64,000 bases of DNA from Penium margaritaceum (lineage: Eukaryota; Streptophyta; Zygnematophyceae; Desmidiales; Peniaceae). The notes under the pieces were generated by a model. That model saw nothing but the letters and a program-made list of their open reading frames with translations. It was not told the origin of the DNA and searched no databases. Shown here piece after piece: positions 1 to 10,360 of this stretch (positions are counted from its first letter, which is position 1; every line of letters starts with the position of its first letter). The position numbers and the translations under genes are program-made. The stretch is from assembly GCA_023375785.1 (NCBI GenBank), contig SZWC01000095.1:23227-87226 (forward strand). Direction: 5' to 3'.

Positions 1-1079
1 CGGACTGCATTGTGAAAATCTGTAGCAGTCATTACCCTCATCAGCCTATATCTGCCTCAAGAAAGCAGAAGAGCAGAGACTAAGTGAGCATCCTTAACCA
101 CACCGCAATCATGCCGGGGGGTCAAGAGATCGTTCCAGTCACCTCACGGCCCGCCGAGTTGGGTGCGACCAATGGCATCACACGCTTCGATGGCAAAGCC
201 TTTTGCACGGAAATGGTACTTTGAGGTGGTGATGCACGTGCACACTTACCTCATCATGCTGAAAGGGACGAAGGTAGCACCGGAAGACGAGGCAAGCACG
301 GAATACGCAGAGTGGCAAGAGCGGAATGAAATCTCTCTTGCACTCCTTGTCACATCCATAAGCCCCTCCATAATCTCCCACATTGAGGGGTGCACGACGG
401 TAGCTGAGGCTTACACCAAGCTGACAAACGTATACCAGTCAACTTCCCTTGCCAATCGACTCTTCATTCTGCAGCGCCTCATCCGGCTACGGGTGGGCAA
501 GGGGGAGTCCATCTCGGACTTCCTTCAGCAGTTTGAAGGACTGCTTCAAGAAGCCCGCGCCATGTCCCCGCAGCTCGACCAGCAGATACAGGCCATGATT
601 CTCCTCATGGCCTTACCGCCAAGCTGGAGCCCCATGATCACCACCTTGGGTTGTTGGGAGGAGTTGGAGTTCACATACCCTCGTGTCTCTGAGTTTGTCC
701 GGAATGAGGCCATGCAGCGCAACAACGGCGTCATCAACAACGCCGCGTACGCGAGTGGCTCAGGAGGCACCTCCTCTCATGGCAACAGCAGAGGCAGTGG
801 CGACGGAAAGAGCGGCAAGAAGAAGGGCAACTGCCACAACTGTGGCAAGGCGGGGGACTGGGCGCGGGAGTGTCACGCACCAAGGAAGAAAGGAGGCGGT
901 GGTGGGAGCAGCAACGTGAGTAAGAAGGTGGACTCGACGTCCACGAGCATGATGGCCGAGAGCAAGGCCCCTCCCAAGGGCTCTGCGCTGCTGCGGCCGG
1001 GAGCCTTCGGGCTCGACAGTGGCACAGACTACCACACCTCTCGCGAGGCATGTGGCTTCTTGTCCCTCACACCATCCAC

Positions 1080-1330
1080 NAGGGCAACTGCCACAACTGT
1101 GGCAAGGCGGGGGACTGGGCGCGGGAGTGTCACGCACCAAGGAAGAAAGGAGGCGGTGGTGGGAGCAGCAACGTGAGTAAGAAGGTGGACTCGACGTCCA
1201 CGAGCATGATGGCCGAGAGCAAGGCCCCTCCCAAGGGCTCTGCGCTGCTGCGGCCGGGAGCCTTCGGGCTCGACAGTGGCACAGACTACCACACCTCTCG
1301 CGAGGCATGTGGCTTCTTGTCCCTCACACA
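1080..1330. other. Assembly join with duplicated flank (N at 1080)
   Basis: A single N at 1080 is followed by about 250 bases that repeat 824-1079 almost exactly, including the zinc knuckle and the protease motif. This is the pattern of two contig ends that overlap but were not merged, so the apparent second knuckle is probably not a real tandem duplication. Confidence 0.8.
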
Positions 1331-1839
1331 GTCCACAGCCAAGTTCCGGTACGCCAACGGCGGCATCGAGTACGCGGCTGGTGAGGGAGAGAAGGTCATG
1401 TACAGGTGGCTTAACGGAACTGACAAGGACTTGTGGCTATAGAAGGTCATCTACATGCCAACTTTTGCCGCAAACCTCCTCTCCGTCTTGCGGATTATGG
1501 ATCACGCGATGACGGTGGTGTTCACACAGAAGGAAGCCGTCATCCTCAAGAACAAGGACGTGACGATTACCTACGTTGCGTCGGACCTTGTCGCCAAGGT
1601 GCCACAAATGGATGGACTCTACATTCTGTAGACGAAGAGTATGGAAGGGCACGCTGGGACGGCAGAGGCAGTAGTAGAAGCTACACCATCGCTAAATGCC
1701 AAGACACCATCCATGCTGCCTGTTGTGGCGGCTAAAGATGCGTGAGCAGCAACTTCAAAGCTGTGGCACAGACGCCTTGGGCACGTGGCCGACAACACCC
1801 TGTAGGTCATGCAGGAGCAGAAGCTTGTACGCGGGCTGG

Positions 1840-1875
1840 AAGGGTGTGAGCTGAAGGGTGTGAGCTGAAGGGTGG
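1840..1875 (+). repeat. Short tandem duplication in integrase region
   Basis: Two direct copies of a 14-bp unit (AAGGGTGTGAGCTG) followed by a partial third lie in the integrase zinc-finger part of Copia-A1. The duplication helps to break the reading frame there and is absent from the other A copies. Confidence 0.6.
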
Positions 1876-4710
1876 ATACAATGCTGGGTGTGAGGCTTGC
1901 GTGCAAGGGAAGATAAAGCGGAACACTTCTCCAAAAACAGTCGCAGAGCAGAGGGCATAGTCGACCTCCTCCATAGCGCCGTGTGTGGTCCCATGTGTAC
2001 CACGTCTGACGGCGGCTCCAAATACCTGCTCACCTTCATCGATGATTACTCTCGGAAGGTGTGGTTGTACTTCCTCAACGAAGGGAGAGGTGCTGGAGCG
2101 CCTGCAAGAGTTTGTCACGATGGTGGAGCGACCAACCGGGCGGAAGGTCAAGGCTGTGCGCAGCGACAATGATAGAGAGTACCAAGGGTGAAAACCGTGG
2201 CTTCGGGAACACGACACTGTCCACCAACCTACTGCTCCCTAAACAACGCAGAGCAACGGCGTGGCCGAGTGCATGAATCGGACCATTTTGGCCATGACGC
2301 AAACCATGCTGTTTGACTCAAAGCTCCCTCCTCGCTTCTGGGAAGAAGCAGTGTGCACTGCATGCTATCTCATCAACCTCATGCCTGCTGCAGCACTGCG
2401 CAACAAGGGGACAAAAAACGAGCAAAGTACTAAACACATGACGCAGCATAAGGCATGGTCGAGAAAGAAGCCGGATGCCTCTCACCTAAAGGCATTGGAC
2501 TGCACGGCTTGGGCCAAAGTCCAGGACGGGCAAGGAGCAAGAAAGTTGGATGCACGTGCGCGCAAGTACATGATGATCGGCTACGAGGCTGCGCACAAGG
2601 CGTACAGGCTGTGGGACCAGGCAGCACAAAGAGTCATCACCTCCATAGATGTGACCTTCTAGCAAGAGTCACACGGCAAGGGAGAACTGCTGGACCCAGA
2701 GAACTCTCCAAAACAAGGAGAGTGGATTGTGCTCCTGGAGGCGGGTGACACACCCCTGCCTAACTGGCGTGGGGCACCGGTGGCCGTAGACAACGAGGCT
2801 ACTAATTCAGGGAGAGCGTCCCCTCAGGCTAAAGCGAAGTTGACATCCGACACTGCGTCGCAGACATCCGAGGCCTCCTCGGAGGTCAGTGGCTCTTCCC
2901 TTCTAGCGACCCCTCCTGGGGAAGCACAGCAGCAGCAGCACGAGTAGCCACCACCAGCACCACTACGGCGTAGTGAGCGCCAAGGAAAGCCTGCAAAGCA
3001 GTACGACGGAGGGAAGGCCGAGTGAACTGGCCTGAGCTGGTCGTACCTTGCGCAGGGAGAGCCGGCTACCATCGCCGAGACTCTATCACGGCCGGACGCT
3101 GGTAAGTGGAAGGAGGTGATAGAGAGCGAGCTCGCCTCCATCGAGGAGAATGGAACGTGGGAGCTGGTGGACAGACCTCCAAACGCACACATGGTGGGCG
3201 TGAAGTGGGTCTTACGCATCAAACGCAAGCAAGACAAAAGCATCGAGAAGTACAAGGCAAAGATTGTCGCGAAGGGGTTCTCGCAGAGAGCAGGGTGTGA
3301 GTACGACGAGACCTACTCTCCCGTCACGTCCTTCCCCTCCATCCGCACCTTGCTAGCTGTGGCTACGGCGCGCAACATGGAAATCCACTAGATGGACAAA
3401 AAGACTGCCTTCCTCTACGGGAAGCTTGACTAGGAGATATTAATGGAGGTGCCCGAGGGTGTCAAGGCAAAACCCGGGTGGGTGTTTCGCCTCATCAAGG
3501 CGCTCTACGGGCTGAAACAGGCCCCAAGAATCTGGTACAAAGAGATGGACAGCTTCATGGCTGGCCTTGGCTTCTCGCACTGCCACGACAAACCCAGTGT
3601 GTATGAGCATGCCGATGACCAATGGCTGTTGCTAGTAGCGCTGTACGTGGATGACCTGATTCTGGCCTCCACCTCCATAAAGGCCCTCGAGGCCCTCAAA
3701 GAGAAGCTGCATGGGCGGTTTCAGATGGACATGGGCGAGCCTCAGTACTACTTTGGCATCGCTATACATCGCAACCCAGCTGTAGGCACCATCGAGCTCA
3801 ACCAGACAAAGTACATCTCAGAGGTGCTTCGGCGCTATGGCATGTAAGACGCCAAACCCCTCAGCACTCCTCTTCCCACGAAGTGCAATCTCACCTCCGC
3901 CCACTCCCCCAGCACGGAAGTCGAGTGCTGTGAAATGCAGGATGTGCCGTACCAGTCTGCGGTGGGTATCATCATGTATGCCATGGTTGGCACGCGGTCG
4001 GACATCTCCTTTGCTGTGGGGCTAGTCAGTTGGTTCGTGGCTAATCCCGGGCCACTCCATTGGCAGGCCGTGAAGCGCATTTTGCGCTATCTCAACAAGA
4101 CACGGCACATGGGGCGGCAGTATGGCCGCCTTCAAGGAACAGACCCTTTGCGCCTCAAGTGCTAGACTGACGCAGATTTTGGAGGCAACATGGATGATAG
4201 GAAGTGCACCTCGGGCTTTGTGTACCTTGGGAACGGCGGCGCTGTGTCGTGGGCCAGACGCAAGCAGGACTATGTCTCCATCTCAACCGTAGAAGCTGAG
4301 TACGTGGCGCTATCTGAGGTGTGCAAGGAGATGCAATGGCTATGCAGCTTGCTTGCTGAGATGCACGCACCACAGAAGGAGGCCACAGTCGTCCACGTCG
4401 ACAACCAGAGTGCGATGGACATCGCGTCCAAGGACACACTCTCCAGGCGGACCAAGCACATCAACATCCGCTATCATTACGTGCGCGACCTCGTCACCAA
4501 GGGAGTAGTGGATGTGTAGTACATCGCGACCAAGCAGATGCTCGCGGACTTCCTGACAAAGCCACTGGAGAGTGACCCGCACATGGCAGGGGCACATGGC
4601 ATCGGGATGGTGAGCATAGCAGACGAGGGCTGAACGGGCGGCCTACTTCACAGGTGGCCAACATCGCTGGGCCCATGGCCGTTGTAGGAATCTAGCCACA
4701 GATGGATGTA

Positions 4711-4726
4711 GGTGCAAGGGAGAGTT
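4711..4726 (+). promoter_or_regulatory. Polypurine tract of Copia-A1
   Basis: GGTGCAAGGGAGAGTT lies immediately 5' of the LTR start TGTTATG. The same purine-rich AGGGAGAGTT precedes the A LTR at 43835, as expected for the plus-strand primer of reverse transcription. Confidence 0.7.
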
Positions 4727-5487
4727 TGTTATGTTCTGTGTATGCCCATGGTCTAATAAGCAGAAGATTTAGACTGGGTATGCAATGCGCTTGTAGCGTA
4801 AGTCCCCCGGCTATATGCAAGAGAGGCTTAGAGAGACAAGGCATGCACTGCTCATCCTTGTGGAGTAAGTCTCCTTGGTCTAGTCTTGGTAGTCTACCTG
4901 GTGCATGCTCCTTAGGACAACTTCCTACAGTCTAGTGGATAAAGGCGCCGTCTCGCAAGTGAGAGGTCCAAGGTTGAATCCCGCCACGACCAAACTTTTC
5001 TTTGTGACTAAAAAGGGCCAAGGAAGCTTCCTAGAAGCCTCTAAGGTCCAAGGTGGATCAAGCGCCACTTGGCGGTCACAGAGGGTGTCATGTCATCAAA
5101 GCTGATGACACTGTCTAGGGTGGCCTTGGAGGCAGGCCTCTCCAAGGAGCCACTGAAGCACTGACCAGAGACTATAGAATGCCTATCATTTGCATATGAT
5201 CATATATCATCCCTTTGTCTTAAGACTTGGGAGAAAACTAATCCCTTGTTAGCCACCAAGAAAGATGATAAAGAACAAGTGCAAGTGCACACTTTGGTGT
5301 GTAGCATTGCCAGTTGGGTGAGAGTTTGGAACACTCTTCGGCCACGGTTGGGACAAGCTAAGTGAACCTTTCAGTGTGGAAACACCACTCTGTGGGTGAT
5401 CTCTACCTTAGTTGAAATACCAAGGACGGTCGGCGGTTTGCCTGTTGGCGCCGTTTACTCTAGGCCGTGGCCAAGTGCGGAGTGACA
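4727..5487 (+). repeat. Copia-A 3' LTR
   Basis: A 761-bp LTR starting TGTTATG and ending GTGACA. It aligns along its length with the A LTRs at 6451, 43835, 44327 and 47754. It holds a GGCATGCACTGCTC motif and a tRNA-like block (4918-4993). It ends exactly where the interrupted Copia-B coding sequence resumes. Confidence 0.8.
4918..4993 (+). other. tRNA-like block inside Copia-A LTR
   Basis: An A-box-like TAGTGGATAAAGG at 4933-4945 is followed by a B-box-like GGTTGAATCC at 4972-4981, which is the RNA polymerase III consensus GGTTCGAATCC lacking one C, and then by CCACGACCA. A loop-like TCTCGCAAGTGAGA lies between them. The acceptor stem does not pair, so this is a relic or mimic and not a functional tRNA. 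The same position in four other A LTRs has matching boxes. Confidence 0.5.
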
Positions 5488-6450
5488 ACTTGCACTTGAT
5501 TACCTTGCATCCAGACGGGCGCTCAGTCGGCTCCCACGTACCGTTGTTGAGCTGCGAATATATCTCTTGCTACACAATTTGCGCCCAATCTAGTGCATCT
5601 GGTGCAGCCATGGCCTCCTTGTAGAATGTTGGCTCATCTAAATCTACTACAACTGAGACATTCATCTCATCTGCTTTTTACAACATCCAGAAATACCCGC
5701 GTTCACCAGACTTTTAGCGCACCCTGAGAGGGTACCTGCGACTCGTACTAGAGCGTTAGCAGGCGGTTGGCGCGGTGCTAGCGGCACAACTGCTGCTGCT
5801 GATGATGGTACATCTTCTTCCTCTACTTGTGCTAGTGAGGCCAATGTATCTGCTGCATCAGACATGGGGAAGTAGAGTGGTTCTCCCATTGTCAGAGTAG
5901 AGGAAGGGTCAGGAGAGACGAGGTCAGGGAGAATATCTGCTCCCACTACTTTGTCAGCTTTTGGTTCTGCTGCCTATTGGCAAATGAAATTGGTGACAAT
6001 GACGTTACTTTCCTTGAAAATGGCATCCCTCGAGATGATGACGTGGCCAGTATCCCTCTTGTAGAGGCAATACGCCTTGCTTGTCACCTCATAGTCGATC
6101 ATGAGCATCTATGTGCTCTTTACGTCCCATTCCTGCCACTTCTCCTTTGGCACGTGTATGTGCGCCAAGCTGCCAAACACGCGAAGATAACCCACGCTCG
6201 GTTTCTTGTCGAACAACACTTTATACGGCCTCATCTGCTCCTGGGCCTTGATTGGAATGCGGTTCTTGATGTACACTGCATTGCTCAGTACTTCAGCCCA
6301 AAAGTCGTAAGTGAGCCGAGCCACATGAACTTTGGAGCGTGTTGACTCAACGATGGTGCGGTTAGTGAGTTCTACTATGCCGCTTTGCTGTGTCAAGTAT
6401 GGCGTAGTGCGGTACGCCTTGATGCGTGCTGTAGCGAGGTAGTCCTACAA

Positions 6451-7191
6451 TATCAACCTGCCTTAGGCAAAGGTCTAGAAAACGGGTCCCGACACAATGG
6501 TTCCCACCGACCGCTCTTGGTATTGCCACTAAGAGATGATTTCACCCTCAGAGCCAAGGTTCCACACTGGGCACTTCATAGGAATCAGTTGCAGTCTGTC
6601 CTTAGCACGTGGTCACTTTCGCGTGAGGAGCGAACTCTTGGGGCTTAGACCTACCAATGCTTCTTTAGGGTCTGCCTCTGGTGGACAACTCCGCGAGGAG
6701 TCTCAAAGGTACTCAATGACAGGGAACTGACAGGTTCTTATTGTCCTAGAGCCAACCTCTAGACTAGGTGCGTAGTGGCTCCTTGGATGAGCCACTTTGG
6801 GGGCATTCTGGATTGCGTCATCCCCTACATGGCGCTCCCTGTGACCGCCAAGTGGCCCCAGCCACCAGGAAGGACCTTGGAATGTTCTAAAATGTGTCTT
6901 AGAACCTTCTTCTCCCCCTTTTGGTCACAAAGAAAACTAGTCACCAGGCTCGGATTTGACCCAGTGAACTCTCGCTCCATAGACTAACTTTGGAACGTCT
7001 AAGCCACAAGGAGTTGTCCTAGGTAGTATTTGCTGGCTATACTATCCAGATTAGACCAAGGGGATTTGCTCCAAAGGAGCAGTGCATGCCTTGTCTATGT
7101 AGACCAGACTTAGGGGATTTCCTCCAAGGGAGCAGTTTGTCCGGTACCTGTCCAAATATCAGCCATGGACAAGGAGCATACCACGTCAACA
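6451..7191 (-). repeat. Solo Copia-A LTR inside Copia-B integrase
   Basis: A 741-bp A-type LTR. Its minus-strand start TGTTGACG lies at 7191 and its degraded end is at 6451. The flanks are TACAA on the left and TGGAA on the right, where other B copies read GTCC-TGGAA-CTCC. This fits a 5-bp target duplication with two later substitutions. No internal A sequence is present, so this is a solo LTR left by LTR-LTR recombination. Confidence 0.75.
6942..7016 (-). other. tRNA-like block inside solo Copia-A LTR
   Basis: On the minus strand there is an A-box-like TGGCTTAGACG (7006-6996) and a B-box-like GGGTCAAATCC (6962-6952), separated by 33 bases, close to the 32-base spacing in a tRNA gene. It is preceded by CTCCTTG and followed by GAGCCTGGTGACTA. 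Confidence 0.5.
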
Positions 7192-8976
7192 TGGAATTCC
7201 TTGCTCAGGTACTCTCCACCTCCTTGGAGGAAAGGAGGTACACAGCAATATAACGGCAAAAATCATCAATGAAGGTGAGAAAATACCTAGAGCCTTCAAA
7301 GCTCTGGGTCTGCATCGATCCACACAAGTCTATATGGACCAGCTCCAGTACCTCCTTGGCACACTCCCCTACTCCCAAGAACGCCTCGCGATGCGGCTTT
7401 CCCTCCAAATAGCCGACGCACAACTATTGCTCAAAGTTAGAGACGGTGGGTAAGTCACGAACCATCTGCTTTGTTTGAAGTTGCTCCAAGGCGCGCATGT
7501 TGATGTGGCCGTAGTGCGCATGCCAGATTTTGCCATATGTGGCCTGCACCATTGCTGCAAGACTATGCTCGTGCGGGTTCTTGGTCGCCTTAGACAAGCG
7601 GTACATGTCGCCTTCACCGACCTTGCCAACTCCTCTCCGGTTTCATTGTCGAGGATGTAGCCAAAGTCGTCATGAAAGATATTCGCAGTCTTGTATTGGT
7701 GAGAGAGGACACTAAGAGAAGGCTCAAAGTAGCATCAGGTACATACAACACTCCATGGATCACTCCCACTTCAATGCGACGCTAGGTCTCAAACCACATC
7801 TCCACAATCCCAATCCCCTCAGCATAAACCACTCCATCATCACCCAAAGCAATCGGTCGGGGGGGAATGGAGAGAAGCTACGTAAACCACTCCTTGTGGT
7901 GCATCACACTCTTGATACACCTTGAGTCCTTGTACCATGCCGGATCCGCCTTTTCCTTCTGCGACATGTCGGAGTTTGCCATAAAGAGGTGGTCGCACAC
8001 CTCCTTGGCAACATTCATGTTGCCAAGTAGCGCACGTCGGTCTGGTTCTGGTGATGTTGCTGCTACTGACATTGCTGTGACTGCTACTGCTGTATTTGTG
8101 GAGATTGTTTCTTTTACTGCTGCTATTGTTGCTCCTTCAGGTCCCTCTTGAATTTGAAGCACCCTTTCTTGTAGTGCCCCTCTTTTAGGCAATAGTGGCA
8201 CTCGCCGTTCTTCTTGCCTCTTTGCTGCCCGGACTGCTACTGCTCTTGGTTGCGTGAGCCCATGGTCATGACAGCTGCTTCACTGTTGCTGCTGTTGCCA
8301 TTGCGCTTTGGTGCATTGCGACGTAGTTCTACGTACACCTTTTGCGTGCAGATGAAGTCTAGGTCGAGAGTCGGCTGGCATTCCAATGTCTCTCACATTG
8401 TGTCATAGCTTGTTGGGAGTCCCCTCAGCAAGAGGAGGACAAAGCGCGTGTCTTCCACAGGGTTGCTGGCCGCTTTCAGATGCTTTGCCAGCTCCTTTGC
8501 CTTGTCCAAGTACCCTTCCATCCCTTTGCCATCCCACATTTTCAATGCCATCATCTTCCCCTCCAAAAGCATAAGGAATGTAGGATCCTTGCTCTCATAC
8601 TTCTTACACAACGTGTCCCATTCCTCTTTTGCAGTAGCCTTGTCATTCACGTATTGAGGATGCGGGTTGGAGATGGTATTGACAAGCAGCCTATAGACCT
8701 GCCTGTTTTTCTTCTTTCACTCATATGCCACCACGACAGTTATAGATAAACTTGCATTTGCTGCACCTTTCTGCGGCATCTTCCCCGCCACCACCTCCGC
8801 TGCAGTGATCCCTTTTGCCTATGGATGCGGAGCACGCTCGTCGCCGCTCACCACCTCATACAAGCCCCTCTCCTCCATAAGGAGGCGAGTACGGATCTTC
8901 CAAAACGTGAAGTTGGCACATCCTTCCAGCCTCTTCAAGGCGGCGGGGCTGCTGTTACCACGCCTCCTGCTGCCAT

Positions 8977-9623
8977 TTTGAGCTTTGGTGATGCTCAGCG
9001 CTACCCTCGAGGGGCGGTGTTATTCCTACTTCTGCTGTTGCATCTGCCAGAAATCTATCTGACAGAAAATGGACTCTAAAGTCCAAGAACATGGGAATTA
9101 AAAAAAACGAAAACCATCAACGTAAAATTCAGCTCAAAACATTCCACATCGACCCATGAAACAGGGTCATCAAGTGGGGATTTTTAGGGACGTGCCCTTT
9201 TGAAAACAGGGTATGCTTCTGCTCTTACTCCTGTTCCTACCAGCTAGCTTGTAAATGGTATCTCTTCCAAACGTACAAATGGAATGCAAACACTTTTATA
9301 CCAATGGAAAGCTTATGAAAACAACTTCAATTCTTATGTGCTACGTTTTAAATTTGACAAAGAAATGAGAGAGTTATGGTCATCACAACGCGATAGTCTT
9401 ACTCAGAGAGAAGAGAGTAGACCTGGCGGATGTCGTTTTGAGTATAACTCTCAGTCTGGCCATTGAATCTTTGTGATTTTGGACTTGATGCACAGCTTGT
9501 CTCTTGAACGTAAAGATCCAGTAGTCGATTGTCAAATGTGGTGAAGGTTTTATCCAAACCCGTCAATCCCAAAGTGATAGCCTATGCTTGTTGAATGTGG
9601 CAGAATCTGACTCTAATAGAAGG
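8977..9623 (-). other. Copia-B 5' leader (non-coding)
   Basis: About 650 bases between LTR and gag ATG, homologous to the leaders at 25008-25628, 37909-38559, 51936-52582 and 60531-61130. No conserved ORF is seen. The PBS is decayed here, and so is the hairpin after it (only CCGTCA and part of the loop remain recognisable near 9566). Confidence 0.7.
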
Positions 9624-10360
9624 TGTTGGAACTTGAGGAGAGAGGGAGCCTTGGAGCTGCCAGCTTGTGGGACTGGAAGGACATCACTTGTGCTGAAGAA
9701 TGGTTATTCAATCACTCAAAATGATGGAGTACATATAGAGCTAGTGCTTGGGTAAGTCAACCCTCTCACAAGCCATACTACTTAGCCATAGAGGCTAAGG
9801 CTCCTACACTAGAGTCCATAATCTCACACAATAGAGGAAATCAGCCTAGCAAGTAGGCTGACCACTCATACACGACCTAGAGAGCTAGAAAATTCTCTCA
9901 TGGCACACTCTAATGGTCACATAACCCACAATCCCATGGAGAATCCCCACGTGTCCATGATTAGCACACACGAATCTCACCTCACCTAAAACGTGAGGAG
10001 AGGTATTTTTTTCCTAGTCAGCACACTCTCACAAGGCAAGCCAATAATCTAGGACCTTTTCGGATGTCTCTCCCATCAGGTCTTGATCCTGGACCTCTTG
10101 CCTTTTCTTTTTATCAGGCTAAAGCATGGAACCATCGCCCATGTTCACCCAGATATCGGCAGTCAATGACCCCAGAAACTTCACAAATTCATATCTCCCA
10201 ATACGACTTTTGGATCGGCCTCAAACTTAGACCGTAGTCATTTTTCCACCTCATCTTTCCAATGGTGAGGTCGGATGGAAGATCACAACAGGCATCTGGT
10301 AGTTTCCTGAAACTTGTTCCTGTGGACCTGAAACTGAGCCGGATGGCTCCTTTCCTAACA
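9624..10360 (-). repeat. Copia-B LTR shared by two elements
   Basis: A 737-bp LTR, reading TGTTAGGAAAGG to CCAACA on the minus strand. On its right it is preceded by the RNase H end and polypurine tract (CAAAGTGGGAGAT) of B2, and on its left it is followed by the leader of B1. It therefore serves as 3' LTR of one copy and 5' LTR of the next. Confidence 0.8.

Larger units (their letters stand above)
111..4633 (+). pseudogene. Copia-A gag-pol polyprotein, decayed
   Basis: The likely start is the ATG at 111, which opens into a typical copia gag N-terminus (NGITRFDGKAF). A frameshift near 200-215 moves the rest of gag into the frame beginning at 163. The zinc knuckle at about 830-870 reads CHNCGKAGDWAREC, so the histidine ligand of CCHC is replaced by Asp. 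The protease motif is LDSGT (about 1012 and, repeated across the N join, about 1268). The integrase zinc-finger part LWHRRLGH lies near 1760-1795. The first core Asp is replaced (HSAVCGPM where related copies have HSDVCGP or HTDLCGP, near 1973), while RSDN and AECMNRT are kept. RT has YVDD at 3644-3655. RNase H keeps TDADF, EAEY and VDNQS, and a TGA at 4631 ends it. In-frame stops (for example near 1441, 1629, 3389, 3431, 4162, 4516) make it non-functional. Confidence 0.88.
1..5487 (+). mobile_element. Copia-A element 1 (5' end outside window)
   Basis: Ty1/copia retrotransposon read in the order gag, protease, integrase, RT, RNase H, polypurine tract, 3' LTR. The 5' LTR is not seen and must lie left of the window. 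Bases 1-110 are untranslated leader without a recognised motif. The 3' end falls inside the RT-start region of an opposite-strand Copia-B copy, whose coding sequence resumes at 5488, so this element inserted into that older copy. The target duplication cannot be checked because the left end is missing; the right flank begins ACTTG. Confidence 0.85.
5488..8976 (-). pseudogene. Copia-B gag-pol fragment, decayed
   Basis: The start is the ATG at 8976, matching the gag start of better copies (MAA.GVV). Gag (about 8976-8150) has the UBN2-like core (NDKATAKEEWDTLCKKYESKD) and a decayed knuckle. The protease active site reads DSR (WYKDSRC) where young copies read DSG. Integrase runs leftward from about 7630, is interrupted by the solo LTR, and resumes at 6446. 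TAG and TAA codons interrupt the polyQ gag-pol linker. Frameshifts and stops are many, so this is an old copy. Confidence 0.8.
5488..10360 (-). mobile_element. Copia-B element 1 (3' half cut off by Copia-A1)
   Basis: Reading leftward: 5' LTR (9624-10360), leader (8977-9623), gag, protease, integrase, and the linker to RT as far as a KVIKCK motif. There the Copia-A1 insertion takes over. A solo A LTR sits in the integrase. The rest of RT, RNase H and the 3' LTR would lie left of Copia-A1, outside the window. Confidence 0.8.

Noticed and set aside
734-1308. Long minus-strand frames over gag of Copia-A1 (Arg/Ser/Cys-rich)
   Set aside because: Shadows of the GC-rich plus-strand gag, without any recognisable domain. 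They change with the N join.
824-1330. A Copia-A gag with two zinc knuckles
   Set aside because: The second knuckle follows an N and repeats the preceding 250 bases almost exactly, which fits an unmerged assembly overlap.
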